Assembly (NCBI GenBank): GCA_944392255.1
Contig: CALXVY010000001.1
Location: forward strand, 62,001-126,000
Direction: 5' to 3'
Source of the DNA: an uncultured Alphaproteobacteria bacterium
GTDB lineage: Bacteria; Pseudomonadota; Alphaproteobacteria; RF32; CAG-239
DNA: 64,000 nt
A model generated the notes under the pieces. It ran no database searches, had not been told where the DNA came from, and saw only the letters and a list, made by a program, of their open reading frames with translations. The translations under genes and the position numbers were made by a program. Position 1 is the first letter of the stretch, and the number at the start of each line of letters is the position of its first letter. Positions 54,859-63,527 of this stretch are shown in pieces.

Positions 54859-54890
54859 TAGCTATTTTGCATATAAAGGCTAAAATATTG

Positions 54891-55655
54891 TTATTTTTTA
54901 CGTTTTTCCATAAAGCTTTGCAGCGATTTCTTAAAATCATCAGATTCTAAACAAATTTTGCAGTTTTTGTTTTCATAAGCGATTCCTGCGTCCAGATTCG
55001 AATTAAAAGCATATTTTATAGCGTCTTTAGCCAACTTTAAAATATTAGCAGGCAGGTCAGAAATTTTTAAAGCAACATCAATTGCTTCATTAAATAAATC
55101 TGCCAAAGGAACGATTCTTGAGGCGATTCCGTAAGCAACAGCCTCTTCGGCATTCAAAGAACGACCGGTTAAAATCATTTCCATGGTTTTAGATTTTCCA
55201 ATAGTCTTGGCCAAGCGTTGAGTTGCTCCAAAACCGGGAATAACACCCAGACTAATTTCCGGTTGACCAAAACGAGCATTGTCTGCCACCAAAATAATGT
55301 CGCAAGCAAGAGCCAGTTCACAACCGATTCCTAGAGCATATCCGGAAACAGCAGCAATAATTGGTTTAGAAAAATTCTCTATTTGTTTAAAATAATTATA
55401 AGTTTTATCTAAAGCATCGATTCCATAAGTTTCAACCTTACTTTGCAACTCAGCAATATCAATTCCGGCAGCAAAAGCCTTATCACTTCCTTTTAAGACA
55501 ATGGCGGAAATTGTATCGTCATGAGCAAATAAGTCTAATTGCAAAGAAAGTTCTGAAAGCATTTGTTCGCATATAGCATTCAAAGCACGCGGACGATTAA
55601 GGGTAATAATGCCGACGGAGTCTCTAACTTCAACTAAAATATTTTGATATTCCAT
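54891..55655 (-). CDS. enoyl-CoA hydratase
   Basis: This is a crotonase-fold enzyme of 254 residues. The oxyanion-hole segment is AFAAGIDIAEL; both catalytic Glu positions are present, in GCELALACDI and GQPEISLGVIPGFG. The expected reaction is hydration of trans-2-enoyl-CoA, though crotonase specificity is hard to read. No other beta-oxidation gene is nearby. Position between mutM and rpsT is a conserved alphaproteobacterial arrangement. Confidence 0.9.
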   Translation of the reverse strand: MEYQNILVEVRDSVGIITLNRPRALNAICEQMLSELSLQLDLFAHDDTISAIVLKGSDKAFAAGIDIAELQSKVETYGIDALDKTYNYFKQIENFSKPIIAAVSGYALGIGCELALACDIILVADNARFGQPEISLGVIPGFGATQRLAKTIGKSKTMEMILTGRSLNAEEAVAYGIASRIVPLADLFNEAIDVALKISDLPANILKLAKDAIKYAFNSNLDAGIAYENKNCKICLESDDFKKSLQSFMEKRKK

Positions 55656-55663
55656 TTTGTATC

Positions 55664-56023
55664 CTATAATTTGCTTTTTACGGTGATGCGGACAATAAGT
55701 GGCTTGGTCGATTCTTTGGCAATATCTAAAGTTTCACCATCACGATCAAAAGATAAAATATTATCTCTTTTGCCTTGATAAATCCACCCAAGCTGAGGAA
55801 GTGTATCTATATAAAATTTCTCAACTTTTGCAAAACCGATTTTGCTACTGGTAAAATAAGCCTCGACTAAACGGCTTTCTTCATTTCCAAAAGAAATATT
55901 ATCTTTTTGCATTTGCTCCAAGCCTTTGAGCAAGGGTACATCTTCCAATCCTTCAATAAAAGCGGCATGAACATTAAAAGAAAAAAGAAAGATTGCAACC
56001 AAAATACTGAAAATTTTTTTCAT
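55664..56023 (-). CDS. small secreted protein, 119 aa
   Basis: A signal peptide (MKKIFSILVAIFLFSFNVHA) is followed by a 100-residue mature domain with no Cys: FIEGLEDVPLLKGLEQMQ, then VEKFYIDTLPQLGWIYQGK and a beta-rich end. ATG 56023 is chosen because GAGG is 7 bases before it and the signal peptide begins there. The pattern of a helix followed by a TLPQLGW-type strand recalls small periplasmic proteins found beside mutM or ubiquinone genes; no function is known to me. Confidence 0.78.
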   Translation of the reverse strand: MKKIFSILVAIFLFSFNVHAAFIEGLEDVPLLKGLEQMQKDNISFGNEESRLVEAYFTSSKIGFAKVEKFYIDTLPQLGWIYQGKRDNILSFDRDGETLDIAKESTKPLIVRITVKSKL

Positions 56024-56036
56024 TTTTTTCCTCATT

Positions 56037-56873
56037 TTATTTTTGCAAAGAAGGACAAAAGAATGTCGAACGACCACTTTGTACAATCTTTTGGATTCCC
56101 CCTGTTTTTTGTATATTACAATGGCAATCAGGACAAGCTTGACCGGTTTTGTTGTAAACACAATGCATATTTTGAAAATATCCCAAACTTCCATCCGGTT
56201 TATGATAATCTTTCAGCGTAGACCCTCCGGCATCAATCGCTTTTTGCAGAACCTCGCGAACTTTTTTAAGTAAACACGTACATTCTGCCAAAGATAAACT
56301 ATTTGCAATCCGTGTTGGAAGGATTCTCGCTTCATACAAGGATTCGGAAGCATAAATATTCCCAATTCCCACAATAACAGACTGATCTAATAAAGCAACT
56401 TTTATAGCCACTTTTTTCGCTTGTAATTTTTGATAAAGATATTTTCCATCGATTCTTTTATCAAAAGGTTCGGGTCCAAGATTTTGCAAAAATTTTGGCG
56501 TGGTATTTTCTTTTTCATCAAAATAAGTCAACATACCGAAACGTCTGGCATCATGATAAGTGATAAAACCATTGCTGGTTTCAATTACCACATGGTCATG
56601 TTTGGCTCTTTCAAGTTCTTGAGAGCTGATTTTGATTTGACCGCTCATTCCCAGATGCCATATTAAGCAGATTTTATTGTCTAAATGTATCAAAATATAT
56701 TTGGCACGCCGTTCATAAGCACAAATTTTAGTCCCGACAATTTTTTTTGCCAAATCATCGGGGATTTTTTCGCGCAAATTCTTGTTATAAACGGAAATAT
56801 TGAGTATAGTAGCCTTGCCAATGGCTCGTTCTATGGCAGTTTTTATTGTTTCAACTTCAGGTAATTCCGGCAT
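56037..56873 (-). CDS. mutM: formamidopyrimidine-DNA glycosylase, zinc finger incomplete
   Basis: This bifunctional glycosylase/AP-lyase removes 8-oxoguanine. It has N-terminal PELPEVET (catalytic Pro), an H2TH region (LLDQSVIVGIGNIYASESLYEA) and a C-terminal zinc-finger module. In the finger CPDC is present, but the last pair reads FCPSLQ instead of the usual CPxCQ, so the fourth Cys ligand is Leu. The gene is otherwise full length (278 aa). Confidence 0.93.
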   Translation of the reverse strand: MPELPEVETIKTAIERAIGKATILNISVYNKNLREKIPDDLAKKIVGTKICAYERRAKYILIHLDNKICLIWHLGMSGQIKISSQELERAKHDHVVIETSNGFITYHDARRFGMLTYFDEKENTTPKFLQNLGPEPFDKRIDGKYLYQKLQAKKVAIKVALLDQSVIVGIGNIYASESLYEARILPTRIANSLSLAECTCLLKKVREVLQKAIDAGGSTLKDYHKPDGSLGYFQNMHCVYNKTGQACPDCHCNIQKTGGIQKIVQSGRSTFFCPSLQK

Positions 56874-56912
56874 TTTGACCTCTGATTGATGATTTATACA
56901 AAGAGATTATAA

Positions 56913-57986
56913 ATGATAAAAGATTTTTTACAATTTATAAAAAAAACGATTTTAGCCGTAAAACTATCTCAAAAAGGGTTGTATTTGCCGCTTTCTAAAT
57001 TGCAAACTTTTCATTATGCTAAGATTCCGGCAAAATTATTTTCTTCTTCACCAACAGAGATAGATTCTTTTTTTCAAAACAATGATGATTCGGAATTAAT
57101 GCATATCATTCAAGAATTTTTAACTTTGGCTCCTTTGAAAAATTATCCCTTATATTTTTTACCATGTAGGGAAAAAATATATCAAAATGAAGTTGAGATA
57201 AGTCTGGATTCTTTAAACACAAATCAATCTTTTTATCAAAATCTTGTGATGGAGATATGTCGGAAAGATTTTAATGAAAATCATGAAATCTATAAATTCT
57301 GGCAAAAAAATCAAGATTTACATAAGGATATGCGTTTGTATGGTGCTGTTTTAGAAGAAATAAGCAAAGCAAAAAACAATATTTATGAAATAGATTGGTT
57401 AAATACTTCAAAAGAAAAACTAAAATTAAATTTTAAGCAGAAAGCCATATTGACAAATGTTTTAAGTAAAGAAGCTCAAAAAAATTTAGCACAATATTTT
57501 GCAGATTTGTTTTTCTCAGAAAAAATTTTAATAGAAGCTTGGCAAGGTGTTCTGTGTTCAGAAGCTAATCAGGTTGCGTTTTTACCTCTTTGCGGAATCA
57601 TGAAAATGGAATTATCAGACATAAACTTTGCCATAGAATATTTACAAAAAAACAAAAAGGTTAAAACTTTGCATCAAAGTAAAATAGTTTATGCTTTGGC
57701 ACTGTTGACTTCATATTGTCCGGATATAAATTTGCCACAGGAATGGGATTCCTTTTTAAAAATGCACCACATTCAAAAAGGGAAAAGTGAACAAAATTTA
57801 TTATTAGGATTAAAACAACAAGGAATGGTTTTTATTTCTCAACCTCAAATAAAATTTCAAACCGCCCAAAGCTTGTCATATTTGTTGGATTCGCAACGGC
57901 ATAAAAAAGATAATCGTTATAAAAAATCTTCAGCAATATACATAATGCTTTTAATCTTGGCATACCTTATTTTACAACATTTTTAG
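56913..57986 (+). CDS. hypothetical tail-anchored protein, 357 aa
   Basis: It is not recognised. It is a predominantly helical, Lys/Asn/Gln-rich protein with a C-terminal hydrophobic segment (IYIMLLILAYLILQHF) after basic residues, suggesting a C-terminal membrane anchor with the body in the cytoplasm. There is no signal peptide and no catalytic motif. It is divergent from mutM with only 39 bases between start codons. It is AT-richer than its neighbours in feel, so it may be a fast-evolving lineage gene. Confidence 0.7.
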   Translation: MIKDFLQFIKKTILAVKLSQKGLYLPLSKLQTFHYAKIPAKLFSSSPTEIDSFFQNNDDSELMHIIQEFLTLAPLKNYPLYFLPCREKIYQNEVEISLDSLNTNQSFYQNLVMEICRKDFNENHEIYKFWQKNQDLHKDMRLYGAVLEEISKAKNNIYEIDWLNTSKEKLKLNFKQKAILTNVLSKEAQKNLAQYFADLFFSEKILIEAWQGVLCSEANQVAFLPLCGIMKMELSDINFAIEYLQKNKKVKTLHQSKIVYALALLTSYCPDINLPQEWDSFLKMHHIQKGKSEQNLLLGLKQQGMVFISQPQIKFQTAQSLSYLLDSQRHKKDNRYKKSSAIYIMLLILAYLILQHF

Positions 57987-58044
57987 TCTTGTCAGAGCAA
58001 GCAAAATAAGCTAAACTCAAAAAGTTTAGATAAAGAACAAAACA

Positions 58045-58596
58045 ATGAAAAAAGTACAAAGAACTAAAAAATATTTTGCCCCACAAAATGAAGGCAAAGA
58101 GCATGTTTGCGATCATCCCGGATGTAAAGAAAAGGGAGAGTATCGTGCGCCCAAAGATAGACGTCTGAAAGATTATTATTGGTTTTGCCTCAAACATGTT
58201 CAAGAATATAATCAAAAATGGAACTATTATGATGGTTCTGAAACGGAAGAAGAGGAAAATTCTCGGCGCGCACGTATGCGTTTTCGCTGGTTTGGAGCCA
58301 AAGTAAAATATAGTTTTGGCGATGAGTTTGCCGATGAATATAAAGCATTCCGAGAATATGCCAACGATTTTTCTGCCATGAATGATGTTTATTTTTCAGA
58401 TGAAGACAGACGCAATTTAAAGATTATGGAACTGCAAGATTCTGAAGAAGAAATAACCGTAGAAATTGTCAAAAAACAATATAAAAAGCTGGTAAAAAAA
58501 TATCATCCTGACGTTAATCAGGATGATGAACAAGCAGAAGAAAAATTCAAACTGTTAGGCGCCGCATATAAAGCATTGCTGGCGAAGTTGAGCTAA
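58045..58596 (+). CDS. J-domain protein
   Basis: The J domain is at the C-terminus (about residues 130-183): VKKQYKKLVKKYHPDVN with the HPD motif that stimulates DnaK, then EEKFKLLGAAYKALL. The N-terminal part has a CxHxGC-like Cys/His cluster (VCDHPGCKEKGEY, then FCLKHVQEYNQKWNYY), typical of a small alphaproteobacterial J-protein family. The 183 residues have no signal peptide. It is convergent with the next gene, one base apart. Confidence 0.88.
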   Translation: MKKVQRTKKYFAPQNEGKEHVCDHPGCKEKGEYRAPKDRRLKDYYWFCLKHVQEYNQKWNYYDGSETEEEENSRRARMRFRWFGAKVKYSFGDEFADEYKAFREYANDFSAMNDVYFSDEDRRNLKIMELQDSEEEITVEIVKKQYKKLVKKYHPDVNQDDEQAEEKFKLLGAAYKALLAKLS

Positions 58597-58597
58597 G

Positions 58598-59425
58598 CTA
58601 GTCTCTTTCACGATTCTGCGCCAATTTAGCATTAACATATTTTTCTTTAAGCATTTGGTTTTGCACGGCTTTAGAGCGTTTTTTGTCTTTCTGAATTTCT
58701 TTACGTCCGGTTTTTTCACAAATGGTTCGCGCTACTTTTTTATCATTATTTTTTTCTTTGCCGAGTTCAACAATTTCTTTAGCATCCATTTCATGGAAAG
58801 TCTTTCCGCTTTCTTTTCCGGCAATTCCTTTGATTTTATTTACACCTTGCATTAAATCAACCAACTCTTTATCAGAGAGTTTTTCCCAAGATTTATCTTT
58901 GGTTAATTTTAGCTCTTTATTGAATTCTTTTTTTAATGTCTGATTCGTTTTTTGAGGCGAAATGGTATTTTCATTCATGCTTTGCCGCATGGTTTCTTTT
59001 TTCAGTCCTTTAAAACCGGCATCTTTAACCATATTATTGGCCAAATTAACCGCGGTTATTTTTTCGGTCTCAAGTTGAAGACGAATGGTATTATTATTTT
59101 CTTGTTGTTGGAGAAATTTTTTTTCATCTTCATGCAATGCATTATACAAAGAACTGTTATTTTGATTTAGGAGTAAAGGATCAACAACAACTTGCATGTC
59201 GTCTTCATCATCATCTTCTTCATCTAATTGACGAACTTTTTTCTGAATCTTTTTCAACCCGACAGGTAAATCTTTGGGAGAGGGAGGAGTTGTTTTTAAA
59301 ACATTATCTTTCTTGGCTTCATATTCGATAGCCTGTTTGATATTAGTTTTTCTGGTAAGTTTTTCTTGTTCTCCGATACTGGTTTTTTTCCATTCAATAT
59401 TCGGATTTGTTTCTTTATCGGTCAT
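58598..59425 (-). CDS. hypothetical charged helical protein, 275 aa
   Basis: No family is recognised. The protein is very rich in Lys, Glu, Asp and Asn, and appears largely unstructured with helical patches. A run of acids (EDDDEDD, about residue 70) precedes a helical centre. There is no signal peptide. ATG 59425 is chosen because it has a GGGGGAAAG ribosome-binding-like run and avoids the TTG at 59506 upstream. It might be a scaffold or nucleoid-associated factor, but that is a guess. Confidence 0.6.
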   Translation of the reverse strand: MTDKETNPNIEWKKTSIGEQEKLTRKTNIKQAIEYEAKKDNVLKTTPPSPKDLPVGLKKIQKKVRQLDEEDDDEDDMQVVVDPLLLNQNNSSLYNALHEDEKKFLQQQENNNTIRLQLETEKITAVNLANNMVKDAGFKGLKKETMRQSMNENTISPQKTNQTLKKEFNKELKLTKDKSWEKLSDKELVDLMQGVNKIKGIAGKESGKTFHEMDAKEIVELGKEKNNDKKVARTICEKTGRKEIQKDKKRSKAVQNQMLKEKYVNAKLAQNRERD

Positions 59426-59577
59426 CTTTCCCCCACAAAATTTCTGCATGGAGATAATTTGCAATCCTAACATTTTTAGAGTAACGAAAGCCATAGTATT
59501 TGTCAATCACAGAGTTAAAAGAGCTTTATGCGCAATTTCAAAGGATTATAGATACAGACAGAGAGAACAGAAAGAAT

Positions 59578-61257
59578 TTACAACTTTTTATATGTAATCA
59601 TGATTGAGCCGTCAGACAGATTTTTTGACATAACTTCCACTTGGTCAATATCATCTCGATTAAGAATAAATGTTTTGGTCGTAAAACTGAGCAGATGATT
59701 AATAATATCATTTTTCAAGCTTTCCCAATCATCTACTTTGTTAAAAAACTTCTTTTGCATATCTATTAATTCAGAAAAAGTTGGATCTTGTTCCAATACA
59801 TAGCTTTCCACTTGCCAAAGTTTTAAATAAGCTTGATTGAAGAAACTGAGATGCCCATCTGCACTAAAAATAATAACCGCATCAAACAGATTGTCTAAAG
59901 TTTCTTTCTGTATAGATAGAAGAGCATTATAAGCACGTCTTGTTGCCAGTTTGTCGGAAACATCTTCATAAGCAAAAACCAATCCGCCCATAGGATGAGG
60001 GATTCGCACGCGACGAATGGTTTGTTCATTTGGCAAATGCAACATATCTTCTTTTGTTTCAATAATGGTGCTAAAATCTTTTTGCTCACCGTTTTTAAAA
60101 GCCAAATAATCAGGAACTTCGGGCAATAAGCGTTTTTCTCGTAAAATATCTAAAAAAGAGCCGTAGTTAGGCTGTTCTTCCAGCCAAACATCATCAAGTT
60201 TCCAAAGCAAAGAAAAAGCCTTGTTGTAAAAAGCCAATTTTTGATTTTGATCAAACACGGCAAAAGCAGTACCTAATTTTCCCATAATTTCCAGATGGGC
60301 ATTTTGGTGCATTTTTAAGTTACGTTTAAAATCATCGAGTTCAGTAATATCAATTAGAGCACCAACTGTATAAATTTTATCAAGTGAATCTTCAACATGA
60401 AAAGGAGATTCAATAACCTCAAAGACTTTTCTTTCTCCGTTCTTTATAATATTAACGGTCTGATTTTTTGTTTTATTGACAGAATGAGCCAAGAAGGCAA
60501 GATTTCTTGAAATATTTTCACCATTAACATTTGTAATTTCTAAATGATTAAGCAAAATATCTTCACGGCTTTTATTTTCAAAAAAATCTATGTATTTTTT
60601 ATTGATTTGAAAAATATTCAGTTTGTCATCACGCATCCAAACCGGATAAGGAATATTATTAATTAAATCTTCCAACTGAATGATTTGTTTGAACCAATTT
60701 CTTTTTTCCGATTCCAATTCTGTAATAATTTGCGATTCTAAGCTAATATCGCGAAACCAAATCATATCACAGTAAATATTTCCATCGATTCCATTGATTC
60801 TCATACCGGAAAGACGCAAACGTTTATTATTATTTTTGAGTAAAAACTCATCATCAAAAGAAACACCGTCTTCGCGAAGCAAATCTATATATTTTTGTAA
60901 GCGTTTTAAATCATCTTTATAAAAATTTTTTAAGATATCATCAAAGCTAGATTTTGTTCCTTCAGGTAAATTCATCATTACGGCCAAACGGCGAGAGCAA
61001 TGTTCAACGATGTTTTTTCTCGGATCATCAATTTTTTCATCAGGATAAATAAACGCAAAATATCCGTCTTTTGAAGCATAAAGCGTTTCGGCATATCTTT
61101 CGCGGTCGCGATTAAGAAAATAATTTTTTTGTTTCATTTTCAGGTAATTATACCAATAATATAAAGCTAAAAAAAGCAAAGCAAATAAAGTTAGAGCCAC
61201 GGCATACCACAACTCCGGTGCGGCATAATACATATCTATCAACAGTTCACGTGTCAT
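59578..61257 (-). CDS. membrane PAS-domain protein without kinase domain
   Basis: A single N-terminal membrane helix (about residues 16-38) is followed by a chain of PAS modules covering the rest of 559 residues: about 50-180, 190-310 (VWMRDDKLNIFQINKKYIDFF; then VIESPFHVEDSLDKIYTVGALIDIT), 325-440 (MGKLGTAFAVFDQNQKLAFYN) and 455-555 (LDNLFDAVIIFSADGHLSFFN). No HisKA, HATPase, GGDEF or EAL motif follows before the stop. Related alphaproteobacterial proteins carry a histidine kinase C-terminus, so this could be a truncated sensor or a kinase partner. Confidence 0.82.
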   Translation of the reverse strand: MTRELLIDMYYAAPELWYAVALTLFALLFLALYYWYNYLKMKQKNYFLNRDRERYAETLYASKDGYFAFIYPDEKIDDPRKNIVEHCSRRLAVMMNLPEGTKSSFDDILKNFYKDDLKRLQKYIDLLREDGVSFDDEFLLKNNNKRLRLSGMRINGIDGNIYCDMIWFRDISLESQIITELESEKRNWFKQIIQLEDLINNIPYPVWMRDDKLNIFQINKKYIDFFENKSREDILLNHLEITNVNGENISRNLAFLAHSVNKTKNQTVNIIKNGERKVFEVIESPFHVEDSLDKIYTVGALIDITELDDFKRNLKMHQNAHLEIMGKLGTAFAVFDQNQKLAFYNKAFSLLWKLDDVWLEEQPNYGSFLDILREKRLLPEVPDYLAFKNGEQKDFSTIIETKEDMLHLPNEQTIRRVRIPHPMGGLVFAYEDVSDKLATRRAYNALLSIQKETLDNLFDAVIIFSADGHLSFFNQAYLKLWQVESYVLEQDPTFSELIDMQKKFFNKVDDWESLKNDIINHLLSFTTKTFILNRDDIDQVEVMSKNLSDGSIMITYKKL

Positions 61258-61367
61258 TTTCTTTATTTATTTTATTAAAGTTATTGCCTGATTATGGTTT
61301 TTATAATATAAAAAGGCATTGAAACAAAGTATTTTTTTTTAATAGTGGAAAATTTAGGGATATATTC

Positions 61368-62033
61368 ATGTACAATTTAGCCTTTGATACAACGGCGGCA
61401 GCATGTTCCATAGGGTTGATGCAAGACGATAAAATATTAGATTCATATATTCAGGCCATGGATTTTGGTCAAGCTGAGGTTCTCATTCCGCAAATAAAAA
61501 ACTTAATGGAAAAAAATCATATCAGTTTTGATGAGTTAGACATGATAACGGTATGTACCGGTCCGGGATCTTTTACCGGAGTCCGCTCAAGTATTTCCGC
61601 TGCAAGAGCCTTTGGTTTGGCAAAACCAAATATTCAAATATGTGGCGCAAATGCTTTTGATGCCTATATAGTCTCCTTAGCTTTTTCACCCGATGAAATA
61701 GGTTTTTATAATGTTGCATTAATAGAAACCAAACGTGATGATTTTTATTATCAGATTTTTGATGAAAATTTGAAGCCGATAACCGCACCGGCAGCGGATA
61801 CAAGAGAAAATATTATTGCCCAGTTGCGAGGTAAAAAAGTAACCATGATAGGCGATGGGGTTGAACGTTTTTTGATGACCCCGACAGGTTTAAGTTTACA
61901 TTGCATCAAAGATGAAAGCTTTTTGCCGATAGAAAATGTGGGGCTGTGCGGTTATAAACAATATTTAAGAAAAAGAGTAGATTTTCCCAAACCATTATAC
62001 TTAAGGGCGCCGGACGTTTGTTTGAAAAAATAA
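61368..62033 (+). CDS. tsaB: tRNA threonylcarbamoyladenosine biosynthesis protein TsaB
   Basis: This ASKHA-fold partner of TsaD is required for t6A37. LAFDTTAAACSIGL at the N-terminus and the signature TVCTGPGSFTGVRSSISAARAFGLA are clear. It has 221 residues. It works with TsaE (10437-10901). It is convergent with the TPR protein gene, 6 bases apart. Confidence 0.95.
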   Translation: MYNLAFDTTAAACSIGLMQDDKILDSYIQAMDFGQAEVLIPQIKNLMEKNHISFDELDMITVCTGPGSFTGVRSSISAARAFGLAKPNIQICGANAFDAYIVSLAFSPDEIGFYNVALIETKRDDFYYQIFDENLKPITAPAADTRENIIAQLRGKKVTMIGDGVERFLMTPTGLSLHCIKDESFLPIENVGLCGYKQYLRKRVDFPKPLYLRAPDVCLKK

Positions 62034-62039
62034 ATGTCT

Positions 62040-63431
62040 TTATAAAGCATAACCATATTGTAAATCTTGGTTAGCCAGAATAGAAGCAATGGTTTGTTGG
62101 ATATCTTGTTTTTGCTTTTGTTCAATAATATCAATGATTTCAAGCTCTTGTCTATCCAAACGACGGTTAATACCCAAAGAGTCATAATAGATTTTACTGG
62201 CGTTATAAAGTTTAGCTGCTTGTAAGTTATTACCTTGCTCATAGTAGAATTGCGAGAGCATTTTATTAGCGTTAGCCACTTGCTCGGCATTAATTTCTTC
62301 ATCAGCAATATCCAAAACATGTTGATATGTTTTAGTAGCCAGATTATAAGAGCCGGCTTTATTATACATATCAGCGGCGCGATTCCAAGCGTTAACATTT
62401 TGTGGATGCAATTCAATAGCCAACTCAAAGGAACCGGTTGCCAAACGGGTGTCTGTAAGTGCAGATAGAGTTCCAAAGGTGCAAGCCATATTAGATGTTT
62501 CTTGAAAAATTTGTTCTTTTTTGTCACCGTTAGTCATTGTTGCTGCGGTTTCAATGCGAGAGTCCATCAAATTTTCCAACAATGCAAGAGCATAGGTCGC
62601 ATCACCTTCCGAAAGATGCAAAATAGCGGTAGCATCATCGGGAAGATTGGTTCCTCGACGAATGTCATTAAATTTTCCTTGAGCGGCCAATGCCAGAAAA
62701 TTTTTCACTTCCCAAATGGTCTGCATAATTTCGTCTTCGGAAGATTGTCCTTGGTTTCGATACATAATTGTTTGAGCGATTTTCAAATCATCAACCTTAC
62801 GAGCAATCATATCAATAATAAGACCAATGAGTTCAGGTAAGGTTTTGTTCTTTTGTTGATAATGTAAAAACTCGCCTTGCATAATATTGATAGAGACAGA
62901 CTCATCTTTAAGTGGCGTATTTTTTTTCCAGTCTAAAGCAATGCCTAATTCATTATTTTGAGGAGAAACTGTATGTTCTTTATTTTCTTCTTGTTCTTTT
63001 TTTCTTTCTTGTTCTTTTTTCTGCAAAAGAAGCTCTTGGCGACGTTTTTCTTGGCGTTGCAGTTCTCGGTGTTGATCTAATATCTGTTTTTGTCTTAACT
63101 CTTCTAATTCCAGTTCTTTTTGCAACTCATCATTCTCGTCATCAACTTCTTCTGAATCATTATTTTGAGAAGCAACATTTTTACTATAATTCTTGTTTTT
63201 GGAAGGCGTATTATCTAATTTTAGAAAAGCGATGATAGATTTAACATAAATCACAATCACCAAAAATAAAAAGACAATAAATGCGAGCAGCATTAAAAGA
63301 TATGAAACAATACGAACATTGCTCATGCCGGAAATGTACTTATCGACAACATCGGCAAGAACATCAATATTGGTAATGGCAGAGGCAAAAAAGCTCTCGG
63401 CACAAAAAAAGGTTATAATCTGCTCAAACAT
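62040..63431 (-). CDS. membrane-anchored coiled-coil/TPR protein, 463 aa
   Basis: One membrane helix (about residues 40-62) is followed by a charged coiled coil (about 95-150, Glu/Gln/Arg/Lys-rich) and a C-terminal helical domain (about 300-430) with TPR-like helix pairs (AWNRAADMYNKAGSYNLATKTYQHVL, ANKMLSQFYYEQGNNLQAAKLYNASKIYY). It is a scaffold-type architecture. No named family is recognised. Confidence 0.8.
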   Translation of the reverse strand: MFEQIITFFCAESFFASAITNIDVLADVVDKYISGMSNVRIVSYLLMLLAFIVFLFLVIVIYVKSIIAFLKLDNTPSKNKNYSKNVASQNNDSEEVDDENDELQKELELEELRQKQILDQHRELQRQEKRRQELLLQKKEQERKKEQEENKEHTVSPQNNELGIALDWKKNTPLKDESVSINIMQGEFLHYQQKNKTLPELIGLIIDMIARKVDDLKIAQTIMYRNQGQSSEDEIMQTIWEVKNFLALAAQGKFNDIRRGTNLPDDATAILHLSEGDATYALALLENLMDSRIETAATMTNGDKKEQIFQETSNMACTFGTLSALTDTRLATGSFELAIELHPQNVNAWNRAADMYNKAGSYNLATKTYQHVLDIADEEINAEQVANANKMLSQFYYEQGNNLQAAKLYNASKIYYDSLGINRRLDRQELEIIDIIEQKQKQDIQQTIASILANQDLQYGYAL

Positions 63432-63527
63432 ATTTTTATTTTATACCATTTACAAAATGTTTTTTCCTGTCTAAGATATAAAAAAATATATAAGACATAA
63501 AACAACATTAGCTGTAATAGATTAAAA

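Noticed and set aside
59426-59506. TTG start at 59506 for the charged helical protein
   Set aside because: It would need a hydrophobic N-terminus with no ribosome-binding site; ATG 59425 follows a purine-rich GGGGGAAAG run.
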